From NCBI RefSeq assembly GCF_004208515.1, contig NZ_SGIM01000005.1, positions 1 to 64,000 of the forward strand: 64,000 bases of DNA, given 5' to 3'. Made by a program: the position numbers and the translations under genes. Numbering within the stretch: the first letter of the stretch is position 1; the number at the start of each line of letters is the position of its first letter. This DNA comes from Acinetobacter halotolerans (GTDB lineage: Bacteria > Pseudomonadota > Gammaproteobacteria > Pseudomonadales > Moraxellaceae). Positions 20,141-29,086 of this stretch are shown piece by piece. The notes under the pieces are model-generated. The model made no database searches. It saw nothing but the letters and a program-made list of their open reading frames with translations, and was not told the origin of the DNA.

Positions 20141-21277
20141 CTAGAATAATGTCTCAAGACGAAGGAAGGTGCTGACATAGTGGTCTCTGTCTTCACGATG
20201 ATCATTAAAATAATTGAGATCACCTTGTACATAAAACCATTCACGCCACAGTGGTTGTCGCCATGAGACAAAAGGTCCCCAGCTGTTCAAACGCAAGTCA
20301 TTGTCGTTGTAATAACCACCTGTATAGATGCCATAATTAAAACGATTGTGTGCAAAAAACTGATGTTCACGGAAGGTTCGATTGTCCCAGCGTAAATCAT
20401 CATCCTGTTTATCTGCATAGGTTAGGCTGAGCTGATTTGATAAGAAGGGTTGATTGGGACGAGCATGGATAAGTTCTAAATTAGTGCGAAGATAATTTTC
20501 ACTTCGGCTGCCATAACGATAAATCTGTTCAGCATTGAACCTAAAGTCATTATTTAATTCCCATTTCTTTTTCGCCCTTAAACGAAGATAAACATCGCTG
20601 CCTGAACGCAAACCAATATCAGCATCAGTTTCAACAGGCAATTTTTTGGAGAGATCTGAGAAGCGTAGAGCAACTGAGCCATTGTTATCACGCGTTTGTT
20701 TAGAATCGAATCTTTTATCAGGATCTTGGTTTGGCTGCTGATTGGTGCTGGAAATATGATTATCAAATTCATCGTCGAGTGAATCATCACCAAACACCAA
20801 GCTGAGCCGTTTTTCCAGTGTCGGCAGTTTAATTTTACCGCGTATACGTGGTTTTACTTCATAGTTATCATATTCATTCCAATAATTGTCTAGCATCAAC
20901 CGAATGGTGGCAGAAGCTGGCTTTTCTGGATCAACCTCGCCAAACCAATTATCAATTTTAACTGAGGTGCGATCGGCCCATTCTCTGACGTCACGCTGTT
21001 TACGGTCAACCCAGGTTCTTTCTTCTGTTTCCGAAACGGGAGGAACCACAGGTTGACTGGATTGTTCAGGAAGAATAGTTGGTGTTGCATCGACCCACTT
21101 GGGAATGTAGTTCAAAACGCTCTCAGTGTTTTTACCATTCGATGTTTGCGTATTGTTGTTTGGTTGCTGTGGCTGAGTCGTTGCTTCAGTGGCATTTGCT
21201 ATATTCACGAATCCGCATGACAGGGCGAATACTGTATAAAAGAGATGAAATGATACCGTTCTTTGGGAAATTGTCAT
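20141..21277 (-). CDS. putative outer-membrane beta-barrel protein, uncharacterised
   Basis: A 378-residue protein I do not recognise by name. It has a signal peptide (about 1-29, ending IANA), then a Pro/Gln/Asn-rich linker (about 30-85). A block follows with RTWVDRKQRDVREWADR (about 88-104) and IDNWFGEVDPEKPAS. The C-terminal 200 residues alternate polar and aromatic or hydrophobic residues in strand-like stretches (VYLRLRAKKKWEL, FNYGIYTGGYYND) and end STFLRLETLF with a terminal Phe. This suggests export and insertion as a small barrel; the role is unknown. It is convergent with htpG. Confidence 0.65.
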   Translation of the reverse strand: MTISQRTVSFHLFYTVFALSCGFVNIANATEATTQPQQPNNNTQTSNGKNTESVLNYIPKWVDATPTILPEQSSQPVVPPVSETEERTWVDRKQRDVREWADRTSVKIDNWFGEVDPEKPASATIRLMLDNYWNEYDNYEVKPRIRGKIKLPTLEKRLSLVFGDDSLDDEFDNHISSTNQQPNQDPDKRFDSKQTRDNNGSVALRFSDLSKKLPVETDADIGLRSGSDVYLRLRAKKKWELNNDFRFNAEQIYRYGSRSENYLRTNLELIHARPNQPFLSNQLSLTYADKQDDDLRWDNRTFREHQFFAHNRFNYGIYTGGYYNDNDLRLNSWGPFVSWRQPLWREWFYVQGDLNYFNDHREDRDHYVSTFLRLETLF

Positions 21278-21486
21278 GGTGCAAACTTATGTATTGTTCT
21301 TGCTTTTAACTCTTGATGATTCAACCCATAAAATCAAGTAATAATCACAAAAAACTGCAATTTAATCGTGTAAAAGACAAGTGATCAGAATGACTTAGTT
21401 CACTCAAAATTTATCATCTGAAATGCGACTGAGATATCGCAATACAGATGATAGAAATGCATACTTTTTATGTATTGAATACAATC

Positions 21487-22911
21487 TTAGCTAGATTCTG
21501 ATAGTGCGCTGTTTTCCAATGCTTGATATAAGTCATGTACCGAAATCGGTTGGGGTAAGCGGCTAATGGCTTGACGAATCAACTGCCAGGTATAACCATC
21601 GGCACGATCCAATAATAGATAGGGATAAGCTTGATCTTCATTGGAGAGCTTAGTCCGTTCTGTACCGTGAATCACACGAATTTTATGACGCTCTCTTAAT
21701 AAAATCACAGGAGTCAAAAAAGTTGCCGAGGTTTCTTCAAATGGAATAAATTTTTGCGTATTCACAAATGAAGCTGGGATATATGGATAAACACGTTGAT
21801 CACGTTGCCAGATCAATGTTCCATTCATGATGCATTCATTAAACAAACTTTCGTGTTGATGATAATGTTGTTTAAAGTTGCTCCAATAGGTTTGGTGGAT
21901 CGAGCTGGTTTGGGTATGCAGTGGGTTTGTATAGGACTGCAGGACTGAAATGGCATACTCGACGCTATGTGTACCAATCAGTACTACATAATGTGAAAAT
22001 TGACCTTGTGCATAGAGTTGTTCCGCAATGAAAATTTGTGCGGATTCCCACACTGGCTGAACTTCATTTTCAGCTTTTAAATATAACCAATCAATTTTGA
22101 TGTTTTGATCAATCTCATTGTGTAAGTCAACACGATATAACGAGGGGAAGGTACGCGCATTCACACGCTCTAAGCGGCAGACCAATCCGTCTAAATTAAA
22201 ATCATTTAATGCAACGGGTTTCGCTTTATTTAGATTGCTAGATGTCGCTGTGGTCTGTTTAAAGTTCGCTTTCACAGCTGTTGTTTTTTGGGCTGGGACA
22301 GGTTGAATCTTCTCTTGAATAATCGCGTCGAGTTGTGACTGAAACTGAGCCGTTTCTTCCTTTATTAAGGATAAGGGATCGGTGTGAATGCTTTGATTTG
22401 AGCTTGATGATGAGGTTGATGCCTGATTGATTGGCTCTAAAATAGGAATCAAATGTTGTAGTTCACGATCTGTTTTAATATATTCACTGGCATGGTTTTT
22501 TAGCCATTGTAATGCCTCTTGAGATGAATTCATCCAAGGGCTTTTAAGAAATGACAAAGCAGGGCGAATGACCCAGACTTGCCAATGTTGGGCTTGACGC
22601 AATGCGGCCCATCCCATATCCGCAGAGGCGAATAAAGCATTCTCTACGCGTCCCATAAAGTTATAAGTACCACGATAGGTCATGGCATAACCGTGATTGC
22701 TCAATTCGTCCGTTGAGAACTCTTCATTTTGAATATAGGCCTTAAAAGGCGTGATTTGATCCTGAAAAGTAGGATCGTCACAAGATGCACAAATATCTTT
22801 AATTCGTTGTTTTGATTTGGCAATTTCAAATAGTGAGGTTTTATCATCATTGAGCCCTTCAATGAGATGCTGGAGCTCATCCACCAAGAGTGCTTTCTCT
22901 AATACGTCCAT
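21487..22911 (-). CDS. uncharacterised 474-residue protein
   Basis: A well-formed gene with AAGGAAAC ahead of its ATG. No signal peptide or membrane segment is visible, so it is probably cytoplasmic. The N-terminal part (1-165) is helical and includes KDICASCDDP (about 48-57). A Ser-rich low-complexity linker (QASTSSSSSNQS) near 165-180 leads to a second, mixed alpha/beta region (about 230-474) with RVDLHNEIDQNIKIDWLYLK and a late VILLRERHKIRVIHGTERTK. I recognise no catalytic motif or family. A 560-base gap lies upstream, so it is likely a single-gene unit. Confidence 0.65.
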   Translation of the reverse strand: MDVLEKALLVDELQHLIEGLNDDKTSLFEIAKSKQRIKDICASCDDPTFQDQITPFKAYIQNEEFSTDELSNHGYAMTYRGTYNFMGRVENALFASADMGWAALRQAQHWQVWVIRPALSFLKSPWMNSSQEALQWLKNHASEYIKTDRELQHLIPILEPINQASTSSSSSNQSIHTDPLSLIKEETAQFQSQLDAIIQEKIQPVPAQKTTAVKANFKQTTATSSNLNKAKPVALNDFNLDGLVCRLERVNARTFPSLYRVDLHNEIDQNIKIDWLYLKAENEVQPVWESAQIFIAEQLYAQGQFSHYVVLIGTHSVEYAISVLQSYTNPLHTQTSSIHQTYWSNFKQHYHQHESLFNECIMNGTLIWQRDQRVYPYIPASFVNTQKFIPFEETSATFLTPVILLRERHKIRVIHGTERTKLSNEDQAYPYLLLDRADGYTWQLIRQAISRLPQPISVHDLYQALENSALSESS

Positions 22912-23471
22912 TTATTGTTTCCTTAGAGATAGGCTTGAGCCTGTTTTAGATAAAAAAATTAAGTCGTCGTATTTCTAACAATTTGTTGTTGTCGCTTGCA
23001 GTGGTAAGCTTCTATTTTTGCTCATCCTATAAGCGATTCGAGATAGATGTCTGTTGCATAAATTTAACGATCTATTCGGTCTGTAATGCTTGCATTTTTA
23101 TCACAAAAGATTGTCACATTATGACAATTATAGAAGAAAACAATGCAAAATCTATAGCATATGAGTTAGCAAACAATCTCATTTGACAGGCTTAAATCGA
23201 GATGTTGTTCATGCTTTGTGAGCAAAAATAGAAACATTTTAAAAGAACAAATCGGATAAATAGATAATAAAATAGAAAGGTATCTATAAATCTATGCATG
23301 AGTTGTGATCAGCCTCACAAATCAATGGTTAAAAAGCACGCAAAAAGATCACTTGCGGTGAGGATAGGTTAATTATCTAAGATAAAATATTGAAATAAAT
23401 AGAAAATAGACAAATTTATACGGAGCAAGACAAGCTTCAATCTTGGATTTGAAGCTTGTCCATAAGTCGCG
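22912..23471. other. 560-base intergenic region, no gene seen
   Basis: AT-rich, with short ORFs only: a 67-codon one at 22983-23186 lacks a ribosome-binding site and has non-coding composition. It should hold the promoter of the 474-residue gene (minus strand, near 22912). The far end contains the hairpin that follows the dsbA-like gene. No conserved RNA recognised. Confidence 0.6.
23429..23460 (-). terminator. hairpin after the dsbA-like gene
   Basis: GACAAGCTTCAA and TTGAAGCTTGTC are perfect 12-base inverted arms, 11 bases after the stop of the minus-strand gene. The U-tract on that strand is weak, so it may act mainly as a stabilising 3' hairpin. Confidence 0.6.
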
Positions 23472-24170
23472 TTATTGTGGTTTTATTTCACATTGATCAT
23501 CATGACACTGTGCTGCATCAGCGGGTACTATTTCTTGCTCAGATGTTGATTGAGCTTTTTGTAGCGCTTGTAAGAAAATCTCACGAGGCTGAGCACCAGG
23601 AAGAGCTAGTTTTTGATCAAAAACAAAAAAAGGAACGCCTGTCACCTTCAATTGTTCATGTGCAATTTTTTCATCGTGCCGAACAAAATCAGCCAATTCA
23701 TCCGAGTCCAAAACATATTCAACTTCAGCATTGTCTAAGCCAATCCGTGAAGCAATTTCTTCGACCACTTCACGTTCACCAATGGCTAAACCTTCGGTCA
23801 TATAGGCATGAAAGAAAGCCTCTTTCGCTTCATTGCCCATGCCTTTGCTTTGCGCGAGATGGATAATACGATGTGCATTAAAACTATTGCCTGAATTGGC
23901 TTTTTGCCATTGGAAGTCGATGCCTTCCTCCGCAGCCATGGCCGCAATATTGCGTTCCATTTCTTCCATCTCAGCATAGCTTCGACCATATTTTTTGGCT
24001 AAACGTTCTGTATTGGATGTGTCATGTTTCGCTGGTGCATCTGGATCGAGTTCAAAACTATGCCAGTGAATATCAAGTTCGATTCCAGCTTCTGCTGCAA
24101 CATGTTCAAGACGTTTTTTACCGATATAACAAAAAGGGCAGACCACATCTGACCAAATATCTACACGCAT
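23472..24170 (-). CDS. DsbA-family oxidoreductase, FrnE-like
   Basis: A 232-residue thioredoxin-fold protein of the FrnE/DsbA-like group. The start MRVDIWSD is preferred: the upstream GAAGAGA is then the ribosome-binding site, not codons. The active-site CPFC is at 11-14 (DVVCPFCYIGKKRLE). A helical insertion follows, then the cis-proline loop VTGVPFFVFDQ. No signal peptide is seen, so unlike DsbA it is probably cytoplasmic. The C terminus carries a second Cys pair, CHDDQC at 222-227, which could relay electrons or bind metal. FrnE proteins are linked to oxidative-stress protection in other bacteria. Confidence 0.85.
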   Translation of the reverse strand: MRVDIWSDVVCPFCYIGKKRLEHVAAEAGIELDIHWHSFELDPDAPAKHDTSNTERLAKKYGRSYAEMEEMERNIAAMAAEEGIDFQWQKANSGNSFNAHRIIHLAQSKGMGNEAKEAFFHAYMTEGLAIGEREVVEEIASRIGLDNAEVEYVLDSDELADFVRHDEKIAHEQLKVTGVPFFVFDQKLALPGAQPREIFLQALQKAQSTSEQEIVPADAAQCHDDQCEIKPQ

Positions 24171-24345
24171 GGCGTATCTCTTCAATTTCAGTTAAAGAGA
24201 TAATAGGGATGATGTGCTTGAATTTAAAGTTTGTAATATGTAATGCTCCGTTACGAGAAATGAAATAAAAAATACTCCAGTCACATAGATTATTGATTAG
24301 AATGAAATCAAGGACATAAAAAATATAATTAAGCTTGGAGGCATT

Positions 24346-25095
24346 ATGCGCCGTTTTCTATTATTTGTTGCAGTAATCGCGATTTGTATTGGTTCATTTT
24401 TTCTATATCAACATAAGCTACAACAGCGTGCTGAGAACAATAAGCAAATGTTTGATGTGGTCATGGCTGAGAAAATGCGTGAGTTATATGACCAAGCACA
24501 AGATTGGTCAACCCCTGTTCAGCTCGATGTACAAGATGATCGCTTGTCTGGTGATTATAAATTAATGTCGGAATTCTTATTAACCTATTGGATGCAAAAT
24601 GTTGAAGCACGAAATGATTATCTACGAGCACTGAAAGCTGCGAATTGGGATACCTTTTTAAATGTAGAGCGATTGGATCGTGATCGTAAACAGGATTATA
24701 AAGAGACACAGCAGATGCTTAGCGATGTGCGTAAAGTCTCAGCTGAATATGAGCAAGCACGTCAAAAAATACAATTAGGCTCGCTAGAACAGGCGAAGCA
24801 TTTGTCTATTCGGCGTGATATGCGTGATTTGCTGCAAGCAAAATTGCAAAGCAATCTGAATACAGATCAAAGCCAAGATATTTTTGCAATTGAGCAACAA
24901 GTCATAGAAAAAGCACAGCTGATGTTTGATCTGCTAAAAGCGCATCAATGGCAAAGAAAAAATAACACTATTCTGTTTTATGAGAATGCACCCGTGAAAA
25001 AATTCAATACGCTTTATCAAGATGTGCTAAAGCTTAACAGTAAGATGGAAAAAATTAAAAACAATAACGTCGAAGTATTGGAAGAAGAGCTATAG
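24346..25095 (+). CDS. membrane-anchored coiled-coil-like protein, uncharacterised
   Basis: A 249-residue protein with one N-terminal membrane segment (about 3-22, FLLFVAVIAICIGSFFLYQ) and no clear cleavage site, so probably anchored in the inner membrane with a periplasmic helical body. The rest is charged and Gln-rich, with long helices likely to form coiled coils (around 130-175 and 225-249). There are no cysteines after the anchor and no catalytic motif. The ATG follows TTGGAGG, a strong site. It precedes the interrupted ABC transporter by 148 bases, a gap with a GCTATTTTT/AAAAATAGC hairpin. Function unknown. Confidence 0.65.
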   Translation: MRRFLLFVAVIAICIGSFFLYQHKLQQRAENNKQMFDVVMAEKMRELYDQAQDWSTPVQLDVQDDRLSGDYKLMSEFLLTYWMQNVEARNDYLRALKAANWDTFLNVERLDRDRKQDYKETQQMLSDVRKVSAEYEQARQKIQLGSLEQAKHLSIRRDMRDLLQAKLQSNLNTDQSQDIFAIEQQVIEKAQLMFDLLKAHQWQRKNNTILFYENAPVKKFNTLYQDVLKLNSKMEKIKNNNVEVLEEEL

Positions 25096-25243
25096 CTATT
25101 TTTCTATATACAAAGCTAAAAATAGCGTATCTAGATCATATCTCCGTCATGCTTAGGGGTGAAACTGCTGGTTATCAGCCCGTTGAGTTCATGATTGTAA
25201 GATGGAATATCTCACAAGCATTTTGGGAAAAAATTTTTAAAAT

Positions 25244-27048
25244 ATGAATCTATGGCAGCTTTTTTATAGAGTAAAACCCTTTGTCGCACCGTATAAATTA
25301 CTGGTGATTGTGACATTGGTTCTAACTTTAATCGGTGCACTGACGGCTCAGGTTAATGCTTTAACACTTCAATATGCTGTCGATCAGATCAATCGTTTGG
25401 TTGAGGCGGGTGGGGGGTTAGCTGAAGGCTTACATATTTTAGTGACGATTAGTGTGATTTTGCTGAGTAAGGAAGTCCTCAGTACCTTGATTCAGTTTGG
25501 TCAGAAGTTATTTGGTGAACGTCTTCGAATTATGGTTTCCCAAGATGTCGCACAGGCCATTATTGAGAAGTTTCTCACCTATCGTTTAGCATTTTTTACG
25601 CAAGATGACAATCAGGCAGGCAAATTACAAACCCGTATTGACCGAGGAATTGGCTCGATTACCCGTTTGATTCAAATCTTCTTTATCGATATTTTACCAC
25701 TGTTTAGTAGTGCGATTTTGGCATTGGGCTTGATGTTCTACGCCAACTTTTGGATTGGATTGGTTGCGCTTTGTATCGTGCCGATTTACTTTTGGCTGAC
25801 ATTTAAGCAAGCAAAAAAATTAGGCGGGTTAGACGAAGTTTACGTGATGGGCGCGAGCGTAAGAGTCAGGGCATTTTGAGTATTATCAATTCCATCACGG
25901 TGATCAAATCATTCAATCGGGAAAAAGTTGAAGCTGAAAAACAGCTTATCTTACAAAAGCAACTAACTGATAATCAGATGTATACCCGTCAAATTAGCTT
26001 TGTTTTTGATGGTTTGAAAACCTTTACAGAACAGATTGGTATTGTTTTTATTATCATCTTAACGGCTTATTTTGTCTTGGTTGGAGACATGAGTATCGGG
26101 ATGATCATGTTCCATATTTTGTTATTCAACAATGTCTCTGCTCCAATTCGTTCACTCCACCGCATTTATGATGAGGTGAATGATGCCATGATTTATGCGG
26201 AAAGTTTTTTTCAGATTCTTCAAGCAGATGATGAGATTGAGGATTCGGGGCAGCAAAAGCCAGCGCATCTGAGAGGAAAGTTTGAGTTAAAGCAGGTCGA
26301 TTTTTATTATCCCAATGGTCATCATGCCCTGAAAAATATCAATATGGTTATTCAACCCAATAAAATTACGGCCTTGGTCGGACTATCCGGCGCAGGTAAA
26401 TCGACCCTGATTAGTTTGCTAGATAAGTTTTACTTACCGCAATCTGGGCAGATTCTCATGGATGGGATTGATCTAAATCAGATGGATACCCAATATTTAC
26501 GTGATCATATTGGTTTGGTATTACAGAAAAACCATATTTTCCAAGGTACCATCCAAGACAATATTTGCTATGGAAAAATGGATGCAACTGAAGAAGAGAT
26601 TATCCGAGCAGCAAAAAAAGCCTCTATCCACGAACAAATTTTGAAACTACCAAAAGGCTATCAATCAGATGCCTTACAGTTGTCGGGCGGTCAACAACAA
26701 CGAATCGCAATCGCTCGGATGTTTCTGAAAAATCCACCGATTATCTTTTTAGATGAACCGACAGCAAGTTTGGATGCTATTGCAACTGAACAAATCAAAC
26801 ATAGTCTAGATGAAATTAAACAGGGGCGAACGGTGATCATTATTTCTCATAGTTTGTCACAGATCATCGATGCGGATTATACCTATGTGATGCAGGATGG
26901 TGCGATCGTTGAGCACGGTGAGCATTATCAACTTTATCAGCAGCAAGGTGTTTATAAGGATATTTTTGATGCGATGGCGAAAAGTCTAAATATCGATAAA
27001 ATCGCCAAAACCTTTGATAATGAAGGTGAAGAAGAGACACATAGTTGA
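25244..27048 (+). pseudogene. ABC transporter (fused permease-ATPase), interrupted by a frameshift
   Basis: An exporter-type half-transporter split over two frames: residues 1-211 in 25244-25879, and the remainder from about 25850 to 27048 in another frame. Adding one base near 25811-25830 (a run of seven As and GGCGGGTT lie there) restores one reading frame of about 601 residues, including GRERKSQGILSII across the join. The first part has the early membrane segments. The second has the last segments and a complete ATPase: Walker A GLSGAGKST (about 380), signature LSGGQQQR, Walker B IIFLDEPTAS and the H-loop SHS. All motifs are intact, so this is a recent inactivation or a sequencing error. 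Substrate unknown. Confidence 0.8.
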
Positions 27049-27082
27049 TGGAAAAATGATTCTAGGGTCAATACGAAGACAA

Positions 27083-27119
27083 GGTCTTTGAAGCAAGTGA
27101 TTGCTTTGAGTCAAAGACC
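27083..27119. terminator. hairpin between convergent genes
   Basis: GGTCTTTGA and TCAAAGACC pair, with an inner AGCAA/TTGCT stem. It separates the ABC gene from the convergent lipoprotein gene. It lacks a clear U-tract on either strand. Confidence 0.5.
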
Positions 27120-27131
27120 GCTAACTTAAGC

Positions 27132-27827
27132 TTAATCAAAAATCTTTTCGGCAGCTTGGAACGGTAAGCTCACCACATCAATTGCTACTGCGAAAGGTAG
27201 TAATACTAACTTTTCAAAAGGATTGAGACTTGATCTTGATTTATAGCTTTCTTGTTGATTGGTATAGATTGTAACTTGATAAGGTTTGCTTAATGCTTTC
27301 AATGAAGTCAGATTATTTGCGACAGGGTAGACTACACCAGCAAGTTTTATATCAAAACAAAAACGTTGTGCTTGCATACGTGTATCACTTGAAGACGAAC
27401 ATTCCTTTGCACCATTTTCAATAAAAAATTCTAAGTCTCTTTTGCTTAAGTCCTCTTTGAGTTTGACATAAGAAATGGGCAATGTTCCTGAAAAATGACC
27501 ATCATTTTTTTCAGAAAAGAAATTTAAATCACGTGTGATTTGTATATTTTTGGGATCAAGCTTGTTGATGATGGTCACAAACTGAGCGCCGCCTTGGGTC
27601 AGGATGTAACTATTCTTTTGACCTGCAATGACGATGCTATCGCGTGGTAAATTGGCTGTTGTTTGTGCCGGTCGCCCAAAAGCGACCACATTGTCTTCAA
27701 CTAAAGTAACCTTTGCCGTCCGAGTATACGTTTTACTGTCTTTGGTGATGAGGGTTTTGGTGGCACAGCCTGAGATAACCATGCTTGATAAAGCAATTGA
27801 TAATGTCGTTTTTATTATGTGATTCAT
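27132..27827 (-). CDS. lipoprotein of unknown function, downstream of merR
   Basis: A 231-residue putative lipoprotein. The ATG at 27827 (MNHIIKTTLS) is chosen over an upstream GTG or TTG because it places a signal peptide with lipobox VISGC at about residues 17-21. The next residues are A and T, so outer-membrane sorting is likely. The mature part has two cysteines that may pair (KECSSSSD and RFCFDIK). The C terminus has a hydrophobic stretch, LVLLPFAVAIDVVSLPF. It starts 10 bases after the merR stop and is probably co-transcribed with it. I recognise no family. Confidence 0.7.
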   Translation of the reverse strand: MNHIIKTTLSIALSSMVISGCATKTLITKDSKTYTRTAKVTLVEDNVVAFGRPAQTTANLPRDSIVIAGQKNSYILTQGGAQFVTIINKLDPKNIQITRDLNFFSEKNDGHFSGTLPISYVKLKEDLSKRDLEFFIENGAKECSSSSDTRMQAQRFCFDIKLAGVVYPVANNLTSLKALSKPYQVTIYTNQQESYKSRSSLNPFEKLVLLPFAVAIDVVSLPFQAAEKIFD

Positions 27828-27837
27828 ATCTATGGTC

Positions 27838-28200
27838 CTAAATGGTTGATTCAACTGTACCATGTTCTAAAAATGATTTTAATAGTTCATGTGATCGTTG
27901 TAGTTTAGTTAATTGCTCATTTACGTATTTAAGTTCATTTTCTAGTTTTGTCTGCACAATAGGGCATAAACTAAATCGATAATAATCCAAATCGAAACAG
28001 GGTAATAAATTTTGAATATCTTTCAAATTCATCCCTGCATCATTCAATATTTTAATCTTATAAATATCTTCAATATCTTTTTGACTGTAATCGCGATAAT
28101 TATTTGTATTTCGTTTGGGGTGAACTAGCCCTACGTCCTCATAGTAACGCAACATACGAGGACTAACCTGCGTTAATTTGGCAACTTTTGCAAGATTCAT
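27838..28200 (-). CDS. MerR-family transcriptional regulator
   Basis: A 120-residue MerR-type activator. The N-terminal winged helix begins NLAKVAKLTQVSPRMLRYYE with the family's RYYE signature, followed by the wing (NNYRDYSQKDI). A C-terminal antiparallel coiled coil (about 85-112) makes the dimer. LLPCFDLD...LCPIVQTKLE carries two cysteines (near 68 and 79), the spacing seen in regulators that sense thiol-reactive compounds, so thiol or metal sensing is possible. It is divergent from the exported hydrolase, with a 19-base-spaced promoter in the 74-base gap. Confidence 0.88.
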   Translation of the reverse strand: MNLAKVAKLTQVSPRMLRYYEDVGLVHPKRNTNNYRDYSQKDIEDIYKIKILNDAGMNLKDIQNLLPCFDLDYYRFSLCPIVQTKLENELKYVNEQLTKLQRSHELLKSFLEHGTVESTI

Positions 28201-28210
28201 AGAATATCAC

Positions 28211-28241
28211 TTGACCTTAACATCGCTGTCATAGTTTAGCA
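28211..28241 (+). promoter_or_regulatory. candidate MerR-type operator/promoter
   Basis: TTGACC (28211-28216) and TTAGCA (28236-28241) are separated by 19 bases, the over-long spacing that MerR activators correct. Between them lies an imperfect dyad: ACCTTAACA with TGTCATAGT, 6 of 9 positions symmetrical. It points at the hydrolase and would give a leader of about 25 bases. Confidence 0.5.
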
Positions 28242-28274
28242 TGGCTATAAGTAGATTTTACTGAGAGTATATTG

Positions 28275-28913
28275 ATGAAAAAATTGGCTTATTCTTTAGG
28301 ATTGTTTTTCACTTCTTTTTTTGGATATGCTGCGCCTCCACAAGAGACGACGATACATCGTCAGATTTTTATTGTGCATGGTTATGGTGCTACAGCACAT
28401 GATCATTGGTTTGAATCACTACAGAGGCAGATGCAGGATTCACATACTCAGGTAACCATTTTACAGCTACCCTATCCGATGCAGCCAGATGTTGAGGCTT
28501 GGCAGCATGTTTTAGAACAAAATATTAAAATGATTGATGAACAGACGTATTTTGTAGCCCATAGTTTAGGTGGTGTCACATTATTAAATTTTTTATCAAA
28601 GCGGAATCCTCCCAAGATTGGGGGAGTTATTCTTGTTGCTGGGTTTACTGAAACTTTACCCGTGTTACCCCAACTCGACTCATATATTCTAAAAAGTCAA
28701 AATATGCATATAAATTTGAAGAATTCCCCAAATAAACACCTTTTTATTTCAGAAAATGATGAGTATGTCCCACCTGAATTGAGTATTAAGCTCGCAAAAC
28801 AACTTGATATACCATTTACTCTTATTCCTAAAGCGGGGCATTTTTTGGCAGAGGATGGTTATACTGACTTTCCTCAGTTGGTTCGGTATTTGAAAGAAAT
28901 ACTCAGAAAATAG
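28275..28913 (+). CDS. exported RBBP9/YdeN-like serine hydrolase
   Basis: A 212-residue alpha/beta hydrolase of the small RBBP9/YdeN type. The mature enzyme opens RQIFIVHGYGATAHDHWF. The catalytic triad is visible: Ser in VAHSLGG (about 96), Asp in SENDEYVP, His in KAGHFLAEDG near the C terminus. Unusually for this family it has an N-terminal signal peptide (about 1-20, ending GYA). The ATG at 28275 follows GAGAG; a TTG one codon earlier is possible. The divergent MerR gene probably controls it. The substrate is unknown; periplasmic esterase activity is inferred. Confidence 0.82.
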   Translation: MKKLAYSLGLFFTSFFGYAAPPQETTIHRQIFIVHGYGATAHDHWFESLQRQMQDSHTQVTILQLPYPMQPDVEAWQHVLEQNIKMIDEQTYFVAHSLGGVTLLNFLSKRNPPKIGGVILVAGFTETLPVLPQLDSYILKSQNMHINLKNSPNKHLFISENDEYVPPELSIKLAKQLDIPFTLIPKAGHFLAEDGYTDFPQLVRYLKEILRK

Positions 28914-29086
28914 AATGACTTGATACTCATAATTCATTTGATCTTTTGTTCAATATTTTATTGATATTTACCGTTTATCTGAGCCTTACTGAATCAAGCC
29001 CGACTTTGTTGTAGCCTATGAATAGAAGCTTTTATTTAATACATCATCTTTTCGTATGGTGACTGATTTTTGGAGCGAGTCGCATC

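Noticed and set aside
22983..23186. 67-codon plus-strand ORF in the 22.9-23.5 kb gap
   Set aside because: No ribosome-binding site, no domain, composition like the surrounding AT-rich spacer.
23121..23186. Short ORF MTIIEENNAKSIAYELANN inside the same gap
   Set aside because: About 21 residues, no Shine-Dalgarno sequence; not supportable as a gene.
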